NCBI GenBank assembly: GCA_019843655.1
Contig: JACDQD010000010.1
Coordinates: forward strand, 6,369,637 to 6,433,636
Length of the DNA stretch: 64,000 nucleotides
Direction: 5' to 3'
From: Lethocerus indicus
Lineage: Eukaryota; Arthropoda; Insecta; Hemiptera; Belostomatidae
The position numbers and the translations under genes were made by a program. The notes beneath the pieces are model-generated. The model searched no databases, was not told where the DNA came from, and saw only the letters and a list, made by a program, of their open reading frames with translations. Position 1 is the first letter of the stretch. Each line of letters starts with the position of its first letter. Of this stretch, positions 47,909 to 57,775 are shown one piece after another.

Positions 47909-48256
47909 CCCATTAAGTACCAAATTTTTTTCTGAAAATTTTCCATAAAATTTACTTATTATGATACACGATTATCAAATAGTACCTCCAAATATTTTTT
48001 TAAAAACCAGTTTGTCAAATATTTTGTTTTTTAAATCAAGTCCCATTCGGGGATTAGGGCACTACTGAGTTGAACCGACACATGAGACCAATCATCTTTT
48101 ATTTTGAATAATAATTATAATTAAAAGTATTTTAAAATTATATAGTATTTATAATTTGAAATTACTGAAAGTAATTAAAAAAACTTACTGTAAACACATA
48201 TGTCATATCAGAAAAAATTAACTGATCCCCATTTGGGGCCTACGGCACTTAATAGG
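47909..48256. mobile_element. piggyBac-type MITE
   Basis: This 348-bp AT-rich element is flanked by TTAA (47905-47908 and 48257-48260). The inverted ends are CCCATTAAGTACC at the left and CCTATTAAGTGCC (reversed) at the right, 11 of 13 matching. The CC(C/T) tip and TTAA duplication are typical of piggyBac. A GTCCCATTCGGGGATTAGGG block near 48040 resembles the GATCCCCATTTGGGG block just inside the right end. There is no coding capacity, so it is non-autonomous. Its termini differ from those of the 31.1-kb element, so it belongs to a different subfamily. Confidence 0.82.
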
Positions 48257-48260
48257 TTAA

Positions 48261-49015
48261 GAGTGAATTTGATCCGTGGAATAGTTAGAAATAGGATGTT
48301 CAGAGCGGCTGCAACTAGAAAAATTTCAGTTACATCATAGTTGTTATGTCCAATAATGAAAACGCCCCTTAGAAATTTAATATTTTTTATTCAGCCGCCG
48401 GTTACACAACGTCCATGTACATCGTTCAATTCTAGTCACTGGCAAAAGTGAAACAAACCAGGTTTCTCGTTTTTTAATTATTGGCCTTCGGCCTCAGGGG
48501 ATTTTAGTATTTAAAAAACAAAAATGGGGGGATAATTAAAAGCGGAATTAATATATGGGAGGGAAAGTGGACGGACAAAAGGATCTGTGCCAATCTGAGG
48601 GGCACTTTTCCCGCCTGGGGCCTGTTAGGGTCGTGAGCGCAGAGAGCACCCCGCCTCGGAGGAATCGAGACCCCCACAGGACGGGGAGGAGGAGAGAGAT
48701 AGACCCCGGCAGTCGTGAATTGAGTCGGCACCCCGGCTTAGAAAGTCGAGCGGGGAACGCTACTTAGTTCCGTGTCGAGCGCTCCTGGAGCCGCTGTGGC
48801 TCCATATCGGTCCTGCCGCAGAAAATTGATCCCGAATCGCAATTTCTTTCGAAGCTTTTGACGGGGCGTGGCACTGTGAAACTCGAAAGAATCCTTCCTC
48901 CCTCCCACTACCTAATCCTTAATTCCTACTTGACACAGAACAGACACTCTCAAGGCGAAAAAAGTGGCGACATTGACCAGTTGGTATAAAAAGCTAAAAC
49001 ATGGTGGACCATTTC
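48261..49015. other. No recognisable gene
   Basis: Contains a GC-rich patch at 48550-48790. No recognisable feature. Confidence 0.5.
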
Positions 49016-49018
49016 CGT

Positions 49019-49175
49019 CACATTTTGCTTTTTTATTTTCGCAAAGGTGTTAATGACTCGATGATGACCAAATAAAGGCCATTATCGATTCGGATCACCG
49101 TAGTTCAACAAGGGACATTGCAAAGAAACTGAATGTATCTTATACGTTCATTCAAAACCATCTACGGCTTATCTG
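49019..49175 (+). pseudogene. Mariner transposase N-terminal relic
   Basis: In one frame 49019-49054 reads HILLFYFRKGVN, the first helix of the mariner DNA-binding domain. In the next frame 49060-49173 reads DDDQIKAIIDSDHRSSTRDI followed by AKKLNVSYTFIQNHLRLI. This is the HTH segment with the typical 'STREIAEKLNVSHxxIxxHL' wording. The roughly 35 residues normally between the two are deleted and the frame is shifted. Nothing recognisable as the D,D34D catalytic region follows, and I found no terminal repeats. It is not the missing part of the 19.4-kb element; it lacks shared ends. The role of the intact family would be TA-targeted cut-and-paste transposition; this piece is dead. Confidence 0.82.
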
Positions 49176-49179
49176 TGCA

Positions 49180-50108
49180 AAGATGTTGACGTACTTAAAA
49201 ATATGTACAACGCCACTTTTTGGTGAATTTCGCAATTACTTAGTTGTCAACCCAATAGTTTCGTTGAAATTCATCGTCTTTATATTAAGAAAAGTGAGAA
49301 TGTCGAGGACAGAATGTTGCTCGAAATACCTTTCGTGTCTCAGTTTTTTCATGAAGAGAAATTTAAGAATTGTATCCAGTAGACATAATTGAAATTTACT
49401 TTCGATTAAATATAAAAACCGTTCAGAACCCTCAATTTTGACCCGCTTCCCGTACTATTCTTACTCAGTTGTAGCGTTTACTCGAGCTCCAATTGGCAAG
49501 AGTTCGGGCGCTCATATTTTTAGTCGCAATTATGCAGTTCTGGCACAGGCTTCGCTATTGATACATTTAAATATCGGTGCTATTAGAAGAGCGCCTTTTT
49601 TTTCTCTTCCGCCGAATGAATAAGGAATAGTCGAGTTGCGACCGGGGCTCGCGTGGGCTTAGTTACGTGACTTCCGTGGCTGGTGAAACTTTTATTTCTC
49701 TGTAAGAAATAATTCGAGAACGTGAGCACATCGGAGCGCTAATGTTAGTAGCGGCTAAGGCGGCTTGCATCGTGCGAAATTTGAATATCGCTCTTTTAGC
49801 GAGCTGCTTTCTGACACATACCAGTGAAGCGGACAACATTGACAATAACATTGGAGTAACAGTACTGATTATGGGCACATATATATTAATATAAATTAAT
49901 CATTCATAAATAAAATTTATTTTTTTTATTTTTAGATACATTAGCAAGATGAAGACATTTATATAATATCCTATCCTCTACGCGCAGTGATTTTCCATAT
50001 AATTATCTACTAAAACCCCTCCAAATGATTTTATTCATAACTATAAAATAATTAAACTGAAAAATTAATATATCATTATTCCTGTTATTAAAAATTAATA
50101 ATCCAAAA
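49180..50108. other. No recognisable gene
   Basis: Unique sequence. The string ACTTTCGATTAAATATAA at about 49398 recurs at about 56879. No gene recognised. Confidence 0.5.
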
Positions 50109-50120
50109 GTAAAATTTCAT

Positions 50121-50339
50121 ACCGTAGATTTGCGGTAGTTTCTGTCTCCTCTCGCTGGTTTGGTCACTTTGGATGTCACAGTACAGGTGACATTGACAAG
50201 CGAAAGACCAATCTTCAGTAGCGGCGTGAAGATGGCGAGCAGCCGAAACCGGTCTAGCAAAATACCAAACTAGCGAGAGGAGACAGAAACACACGAAATC
50301 TACGGTATTCCAACCCCTCGCAGACCACAAAACAGGTAT
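50121..50339 (+). repeat. Hairpin repeat, copy 8, with 12-bp target duplication
   Basis: This copy runs from ACCGTAGATTTGCGG to CACAAAACAGGTAT. Its left arm jumps from GGTTTGGTC to CACTTTGGATGTCACAGTAC, then ACAAGCGAAAGACCA. An equivalent junction is present in the 53.7-kb copy. The right arm is complete. The direct repeat GTAAAATTTCAT is at 50109-50120 and 50340-50351. Confidence 0.92.
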
Positions 50340-50351
50340 GTAAAATTTCAT

Positions 50352-51150
50352 TTTAATGCTTTTATAATTGAAATAAATATTTTATTTCCGATTTTTCTTT
50401 GGCAAAGTATACATTAGCTTCAGGATGAATAATTTAATATAATTATCTCGTACGTCGTCTAGACAGGAGATTTTATTCATAAAGACACGATAATTGGGCT
50501 GAAAATGTAATGTATACGAAGACATGTTTCCCTCTTGTGTACATCATTAGGCGAGGTTGTCGAAGTCATAATAATTGCAAACTCTTAGTACGAAAAAAAA
50601 GAGTAAGACGATTCTTATCTCGGTACTTTCAAGATGTAAAAATTCTGGAAGATAACAGTTCATTATAATTGAGACGTCGATTTTGTTCTGTTTTCGAGCT
50701 CGAAGTCTCCCTCTAATTGTTCGTAGCCCGGTCTTATCTACATCGCGGAGCGCGTGGGCGGTGGACGATCGGCCGTCCAATTTTTCAAAAAACAGACGGT
50801 GATTTTAGGCCCGCGTATCCCGAGTTGTGATCTGAAGTCAAGTCGCGTCCCGTACCGCCGCGGAGATGGTTTATGGTCTTCCGCAGTAATTGGCAGTCTG
50901 AGGTTTTGTATTGGCCGATATACGATAAGCCTGATGGGCCCAATGCGCCTTCTACGAGCCCACAATTGGCTCCTTTTGGTCCAATGGGGCTTCGCCTTTT
51001 TTCAAAAAAAATGCCCGCGGATGCAAATAATAAATGTGCCGGCCAGGGTCATGTGGTATGTTCATGGGAAAAGCGAAGCGGGGGGCGGTCCTGAAAAATT
51101 CTTTCTGCCCGAAGATATTTTCTGAGGATTTATCCTCCGTTTATTTTCTC
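50352..51150. other. No recognisable gene
   Basis: GC-rich patch at 50740-51100 with several overlapping frames and no domain. Confidence 0.5.
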
Positions 51151-51152
51151 GT

Positions 51153-51569
51153 TTGGCAGAGAAATACAAGGATGATATAGCAGAAGGGAATCGTCATAAG
51201 ATGAGAGGAGAAATTATTTCCTGCTTCGGACGAAAGGTCCCTAAACTCCTGAGAACAGTTCAGGACGATATTCCTAATGCAATGCTGACCGAATTCTTAT
51301 CACACAATCCAAGTATACTTCGGTTTACATTGGTTTATTCAAACACTTCAAACAAGAATGTTCGCTCTCGGAAATATGAACTGAGAATCTTGGCATCAGT
51401 TATAAATCGTGTAGTGCCGCTGACGTCTGAAGACGAAGCCGTTATAGGTCCGCAACAGACAAGCATGAGGGGAAGGGTGAAAATCATGATTTTAATTCTT
51501 AAGCATGGTGTAACACTCGATACATTTCAACGTTTCTGCATAACCGAGAAGCAATGCACAATACATTGA
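51153..51569 (+). CDS. Unrecognised exon-like open frame
   Basis: The frame is 138 codons long in DNA of average composition. Just upstream is a good acceptor-like sequence: a pyrimidine-rich TTTATTTTCTCGTTTGGCAG ending at 51160. If that is used the exon begins at AGAAATACAAGG and the first listed residues are not translated. The peptide has no low complexity; typical stretches are GEIISCFGRKVPKLLRTVQD and VINRVVPLTSEDEAVIG. I recognise no domain. It could be an exon of a host gene, part of an unknown transposon or chance. An AAGGGTGAAAA donor-like site lies near 51474. Confidence 0.22.
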   Translation: MAEKYKDDIAEGNRHKMRGEIISCFGRKVPKLLRTVQDDIPNAMLTEFLSHNPSILRFTLVYSNTSNKNVRSRKYELRILASVINRVVPLTSEDEAVIGPQQTSMRGRVKIMILILKHGVTLDTFQRFCITEKQCTIH

Positions 51570-52830
51570 AGGTGGTTATAGATTATAGCATAGTTTGAAC
51601 CGGTGGTTGGCGTACCTTCGCGAAATTATCGCGATATTTTACAAAACAATTTCTTTCATTGTTATAATAATTTTTTATTCATGTTCCTCTCATCTTACGA
51701 TGATTCTCTTCTGCTTTATCTTCCTTGTATTTCTATGCCGAAAGGGAAAATAAACAGAGGATATATTCTCAGAAATGTTCTTTGGCCACAAAGAAATATA
51801 AATTTTAACATCAACTTGAAATATATCATTGTTCCGTATCTAAAATATTAGCCAGTACACATTGAAGTTCGAAATGCTTGAAGTATACAAACGCTATGAA
51901 ATTTATAAATACCAGAATGAAATTTTGACTAATTGGACTGTGAAAAATCTGTTTTCCTGTCCGATGAAGTCCTGTTCTTCGGGAGGGAAGTGCTTTGACC
52001 CTGTGCTGTATAACTTCGCCCCCACCCCTCGCGTTATTTTCTAGGCTGACGTAAGTCTTCCACAACCGGTTGAAGTTTATTCGCACGCTGTCCGCACGGC
52101 TCTTATACCCTATACCATTTTTATAGATTTTACCTCGTCTGATTTCAATATTTCTGGGTTCAAAATAAACACCGGGAAATGACCGAGCGTATGACTAACA
52201 TACATATATCTCGCGCAAATCTTCAACATAACCAGTGTGTGTTGGACTATGGAGAATAACTAAAACGTGAACTCGTACAGTAAAGAAAGTTACAATGCAA
52301 ATCAGAGTAGCGGTTAACGAATGCTTCGTCGGCGGCGCTCGCGCTTCAGCGCCCCACTAAATTTTCGTTGATTTAAAACTCAACGAATCGGTTCTAACGT
52401 GGCACGCGTTCCCTCGTGAATTATACTACGGACAAACGTTTAGAATCAGTGCTGCGATATGTGAGAAGGCATTAAAAGTTCGCTCGAATTGAAATTGATT
52501 TGTGTCACGCTGGCGTTGAGAGAAGTCTCCTTCCTCCTTCCTGCCATTGTCCTGATGCTGACGTTTGTTTCGACTGCGGCTAATTTCGACTAAGGAAACA
52601 TATTAGTGTCGCGGTGTAATGGCCATTCGCCCAGCGTACGCCTCCGGTCGGCGTTCTCGAAGCGTCACGGTTTCTATCGCTTCTGGAATGCGCTTGTCAG
52701 GTCTCATCCGTAGTGTTTTTTCTTATTTGCCGCAGAATCCATAGAGCAGGGAGAAGAAGCTATTTATTTGGTGTTTCAATAATATCGGGCAAATTATTTG
52801 AATCATACCATCGGTAAAATAACGTTAAAA
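51570..52830. other. No recognisable gene
   Basis: AT-rich then GC-mixed; nothing recognisable. Confidence 0.5.
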
Positions 52831-52834
52831 GTTT

Positions 52835-53127
52835 CGGTAGATTTGTTGTGTTTCTGTTTCCTCTCGTTGGTTTGATCTTTTCCTAGACCGGTTTCTGCTG
52901 CTCGCCATCTTCAGCAGCGGTGTTAGTCACGGTACAAGTGACGGTGACAGTGCAGTGAGGATGCCCGGAAACCATCCAAAGAGCCAATAGTGACTAACAC
53001 CGCTGCTGAAGAAGGCGAGCAGCAGAAACCGGTCTAGGAAAAGATCAAACCAACGAGAGGAAACAGAACACACAACAAATCTACGGTATTCCAACCCCTC
53101 GCAGACCACAAAACAGGTATTCTAAAC
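52835..53127 (+). repeat. Hairpin repeat, copy 9
   Basis: Both arms are nearly complete (CTAGACCGGTTTCTGCTGCT on the left and AGCAGCAGAAACCGGTCTAG on the right, sharing the same G-to-C-type change). The ends are in plus orientation, but the loop (GTACAAGTGACGGTGACAGT) is in the orientation found in minus copies. The right end continues into TGAAATATTATTGTGACAG, which also follows the 55.7-kb copy. No target duplication found. Confidence 0.9.
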
Positions 53128-53129
53128 TG

Positions 53130-53578
53130 AAATATTATTGTGACAGCTAACCAGAAGTTCGCGCGGGCCACTTTCCATAACAAAACGAAAACGAGGCTGC
53201 GAGAAATTACAACTTAAAACTGGGTCTGTGAATTTAGCGTCGGCTTAGAGAGGAGCGAAATTGGCTCTGAATTATTGTTCTCGTTTCTTGGAAGGGAGCA
53301 TATTGTCTTGATGATGGGGGGCCCAGAAACCGCTCCCGGTTTGATTTACTGTCGAGTTTCATCGTCAGAATTAAAATACCAATTAATCCGTGGGACTAAT
53401 TATCCCGTGGGGACGGTGGCGCGGTCAAAGGCAGCTTTCGGCCTTGCAAGGTGAACGATGGTTTGCCCATATCGTACCCGGTTGGGTATGCCGGTTTCCA
53501 TTCAGTGTAGACTCAACGTCTAATAATATTAAAAACATGATGAGTCACCGACGAATTCATAGCAGAAAATCAGGTTTA
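53130..53578. other. No recognisable gene
   Basis: Unique sequence between two hairpin copies. Confidence 0.5.
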
Positions 53579-53579
53579 A

Positions 53580-53680
53580 TTTAGTTTGTTTATGTTTACA
53601 TTCGTGCCCTTCGATTTTGCCGGTTATTTATTAGAGGTATCGAAGTGGGATCTGGCACAATAATATTTCAGTTTGGAATA
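53580..53680 (-). repeat. Inverted duplicate of 56047-56146
   Basis: About 100 bp next to the 53.7-kb hairpin copy is the reverse complement of the sequence next to the 55.7-kb copy, with roughly seven mismatches by eye. It includes CGATTTTGCCGGTTATTTAT and AATAATATTTCAGTTT. Confidence 0.9.
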
Positions 53681-53928
53681 CCTGTTTTGTGGTCTGCGAG
53701 GGGTTGGAATACAGTAGATTTCGTGCGTTTCTGTCTCCTCTCGTTGGTTTGGTCTTTTGCTAGACCGGTTTCGGCTGCTCGCCATCTTCAGCAGCGGTGT
53801 CAGTCACTTTGGGTGTCACAGTACAGGTGACAGTGACAAGCGAAAGACCAAACCAGCGAGAGGAGACAGAAACACACGAAATCTACGATACTCCAACCTC
53901 TCGCAGGCCACAAAACAGGTATGTTAAA
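53675..53928. repeat. Hairpin repeat, copy 10, both outer ends present
   Basis: Both sides reach the outer terminus (GAATACCTGTTTTGTGGTCT on the left and GGCCACAAAACAGGTATG on the right), so this copy is symmetric. The inner right arm is missing: GTCACAGTACAGGTGACAGT is followed by GACAAGCGAAAGACCAAACC. The loop junction is shared with the 50.1-kb copy. Confidence 0.92.
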
Positions 53929-53934
53929 TTAAAA

Positions 53935-55660
53935 ACATTATTAAAACATAAAATATTATGTTCATACTTTTTTATAATAGAAGCTACTGTATTTCTATTA
54001 TTATATCCCCCGGATAATACACTAGGACACGCTCCGTCGGACTAGGTTAGATTGATAGCTTTGCCGGAATCTAAGAAGAAATAGAAAGCATTACCGAACT
54101 GGGATCGTTACAGAGAGCAATGACGCTTACAGAGTCGATCGACAGAAAGAGAAAGCCTTGTAATTCTGGACCCTTTTTGTTTTGTGTTTAATATTATTTC
54201 TTTTTTTTATTCATTCTATTCTGTTCGGCCTTTCCTACACTTTCGTTCTTCAAATCCTGTTTGTTCTCAGTTTCCGGGAGCGTAGTACCGAGGTGTGTAA
54301 TGACGGTGCTCTTTCCCCGTTGACTATAAAACTTTTCCTGCAATTCTTATAAAAATAATTTAGTTGAGTTTATTTGGCTGATTTGACATTTTCGACTCTA
54401 AAATAATTTCATATGCACTGCTGGAAAAAATAATAAAAGATTTTCTTGCTTGAAGTAACAATTTCAGATACCAAATTGAGTACGCTAAAGTGGAGGCACT
54501 TGAGGGGGATGCCTATGCTCGGTTATTTGGTTGAACTTTATATTGCACATTCATATAGTTTATTACTGTGTACTAGGTTGAAAATACCTCAGTTCCTAAA
54601 ATTGATCAAGGAATATTATGAAAGTGATGATTCGAAATGAAGCACACTTTGTGACGTTTCTTGTCTCCAAGTAGAAAATCGTGTCGGGGAAAATCAGATG
54701 ATAGAAATTCAAAGAGGAAACTGTAGGAGTTCTAAAACAACTAAGAATTCATCAACTGTACGCTAATGCTCAGGGTGGAATTTCAGGGATAATTTTGTGA
54801 AATTAAAACCTGCGGATTTGGTCGGATCACGTTCCTCTGTCTGTTCCATCATCGATGGTTCGAGAGCTCAATAAATCTCCGTAGTGAAGGGCCGAATTTT
54901 CGCGGGCGTATCCCACTCACCCGGAGAACAAGAGTCACGTTCCCACAGCGGCAAAATCTCGGTCATTATATCATATAATATAATAAGCCCTGAGTGTAGG
55001 GACTATACCGCAGCGAGGAAACCGGGAGCCGGTAACTGACGGTCGGGAAATGCTCCGCACGATTGCAGTCGTTCAGAGGCATTGTTCTCAATCTAAGACA
55101 AGAAAACAATTCTATTTCATTGCAACGACTGTATAAAAAAAATCAGATATATTACTATTATAGCGTCAGTATAACTATGCAAGGAAGATGAGACCACTCC
55201 TCAATTTTTTTTAATAGACCATATTTTTAATAAATTTTTTTAGGCATCCTTGTGGGTTTTGGGCTAAATTATTAGGACCAGCTGAGATGATCAGTATGCA
55301 CTGTAACTTACGGTCTCAGACGACAAACTGAAGATAAAATGGGACTTTATTCAATATGACCTTAACATAAATGCAATTAGGAATTTGAAAGTATCTGTAA
55401 AGGTTAAACATGTTCTACTGTTCACGATGGAAGGGCGGACACCCGTCGGCGTATAAACAGAGAACACGGGCTCATTCCAGTTGCAATCGTTCACGCGAAG
55501 ACCCATTCATAATTCATAAATCACGGTCGGCCCGGGGTCGAATTTGAATTTACATTACACACAAACAAACAGGCACACCCACATTGAATGTAATTTCTCA
55601 GTCCTTTGATTTACGGCGTTGTACGAGCCAGTTTTTATGAATGGCCGATTCCCAATTCAA
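53935..55660. other. No recognisable gene
   Basis: AT-rich unique sequence; a GC-mixed patch at about 55430-55560. No recognisable gene. Confidence 0.5.
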
Positions 55661-55666
55661 ATATTT

Positions 55667-56058
55667 TAATATCGTAAATTTCGTGTGTTTCTGTCTCCCC
55701 TCACTGGTTTGGTCATATTAGTCAGTATTGGCACTTTGGATGTTTTTCGGGCATTCTCACTGCACCCCTTTATGACTTAAATAACACAAACAGCATCCCC
55801 CAAAAAAAACACAATAACAAGACACGTATATATACACGCGTCAAACTGACAACCACCACAGTACAAGTGACAGTGACAGTGCAGTGAGGATGCCCGAAAA
55901 ACATCCAAAGTACCAATAGTGACTAACACCGCTACTGAAGACGGCGAGCAGCCGAAACCGGACTAGCGAATGACCAAACCAGCGAGAGGAGACAAAAACA
56001 CACGAAATCTACGGTATTCCAACCCCTAGCAGACCACAAAACAGGTATTCTAAACTGA
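55667..56058 (+). repeat. Hairpin repeat, copy 11, with insertion in the loop
   Basis: The left half runs TCGTGTGTTTCTGTCTCCCC, then skips the ACCGGTTTCGGC core to TATTGGCACTTTGGATGTTT and CGGGCATTCTCACTGCA. A block of about 95 bp unlike other copies follows (55766-55860; includes an A-run and CACGTATATATACACG). The right half is complete from GTACAAGTGACAGTGACAGT to AGGTATTCTAAAC. GGATGTTTTTCGGGCAT and its complement both occur, so loop sequence is palindromic here. A 7-bp AAATATT lies at both flanks, but this is weak. Confidence 0.88.
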
Positions 56059-56146
56059 AATATTATTGTGACAGATCCCACTTCATTTCCTCTAATAAAT
56101 AACCGGCAAAATCGAAGGACGCGAATGTAAACATAAACAAACTAAA
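56047..56146 (+). repeat. Inverted duplicate of 53580-53680
   Basis: Partner of the segment at 53580-53680. It begins inside the hairpin terminus (ATTCTAAACTG) and extends about 85 bp into flanking DNA. Confidence 0.9.
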
Positions 56147-56172
56147 ATGTAATAGTGTTACGTGGGGTCCAA

Positions 56173-56215
56173 CACCGGTATTCCAAAACCGGACCACAAA
56201 ACAGGTATGTTAAGC
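56173..56215 (+). repeat. Hairpin repeat terminal fragment
   Basis: CCGGTATTCCAAAACCGGAC followed by CACAAAACAGGTATGTTAAG is the outer 40 bp of the family's right end. Confidence 0.8.
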
Positions 56216-57705
56216 TATCTTTAATATATTTTTCTACTTAAAACTGAAAGTTTTTACGTTAATTTATCGTTTCGCGTGAATTTAATGCATATCGTATAGC
56301 GCACTGAATTCTATCGGTTTTCCCGCAGTTATTTTCAGTTTTGAATCGGCTCCTACCGTTGTGATAGAATGTCGACGGTTCCGAACCTTGCTCGTTGAGG
56401 GTCCACGGAATGTTGTACTGGAAAATTCTCGCTCCGAAGACAAAGACCTGAAAGGGATGGAGAAGGCGGGGGCCCTGATTCGTGATGCATCGACGAACGT
56501 TCCCACGATTCACACACACAAGAAACTACTACGGGCTAATTGCTTCGGGAAACACGCAAGCCGCTTTATAAGACTTCTGCTCTATATATATAAATCGGCT
56601 CTGCCATAATTTCTTTTAGTTGAAAACAAATTCACTTCTCAACTCACCAAATAGGATCCGATATTTAGTTATTTATTTGCAAAATTGGCAGGTAAAGTGT
56701 CTGTGAAAACTACTTCGAAGCTCTTTTACGGAAACATTTGAATTACTGTGCAATATTCACGAAAATCATTGGGGGAATAAATTGCTACAGTAAATACCAT
56801 CATTACAGTAAATATCATCATTTTTTGTCCCATGACACCGATAGATAGACAAAGTGGAAATAACAGAAAAGAAGGAAACTTTCGATTAAATATAATGGTT
56901 AATCCATGGACATATACATTGCTATAGACGTGATATGATTTGTTACTGTTTGTTGTTGTGCAAAACTGTCCTTGTCGTATGTAAGTAATAATTTTTAACA
57001 GGTAACTATTACTGGTCGTATCTATGAATCTTGCAAGTATGATTCTTACATCCGCTTAATAGGTGGTGTTTAGAGTAATTATATAACAGAATATTTGAAT
57101 GAATTATTAACTGAATGGAGAAGTTAAAAAATACTTTTCCGGGACAGTTCTGATTGTGATTTGTTTCATGAACAAGTTTAAACCCAAAAAAAACCTGTAC
57201 CTTCGGGTCCAGGTAAATGATTCAGAGTCACTGAGGGTACCACTGGACAGTTGTTATTAAAAATATCGATGACAATATTCAGGTATAGAAGAATCGTTCT
57301 TCGAAGGGAAATTACCCGGCGTACCTTCCTACACGGGACCGGAAATCTGGGTCGAGAGTTGTAAACGAAAATTGCAAAATGAATGGAGGAGTGAACGGGG
57401 GGGGAGTTAGAGCGGGCGTTCTCAAACAGATCTAAAACTGCCGAAGAATTGTCTTAGAAGTGGTCTATTTGAAGGGGGTCTATTGAATAACTGGACGCCC
57501 GGAGGGGCCCGCCCCACCACTAATGTAGCCTTCCTCATTGTAGCCAACTGAAGTTGACTCGAATGATTAATGCCTCTCTCAGCTTTGAATCAACTGTAAA
57601 CGCTCCTATCTCGGTCATTTGTACAATAGGATTTGTTGAATTTAGCGATGCGTTTCGTCTTGGCTGCAATCGACATTCCTGTTTTTCATTATAACTAACA
57701 TGACG
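56216..57705. other. No recognisable gene
   Basis: AT-rich. A short tandem duplication (TACAGTAAATA(C/T)CATCAT) lies at 56788-56821. No gene recognised. Confidence 0.5.
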
Positions 57706-57710
57706 TCCTT

Positions 57711-57775
57711 TGGGATAGCCTAATGGTGTGGGAAGGACCTCTGTTAGCGGGGGTTGACCCGATGCCGCTCCGGGA
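57711..57775 (+). repeat. Possible tRNA-derived SINE head, decayed
   Basis: TAGCCTAATGG at 57716-57726 matches the RNA polymerase III A box (TRGCNNARYGG). GGGTTGACCC at 57751-57760 resembles a B box (GGTTCGANYCC) with one base lost. The 24-bp spacing is short but within reach of tRNA-like heads. I cannot fold a full tRNA. I see no target duplication or tail. Confidence 0.28.

Noticed and set aside
53685..53720. Pol III B box in the hairpin repeat (GGTTGGAATAC)
   Set aside because: Eight of eleven positions fit the B box, but no A box lies at a workable distance upstream.
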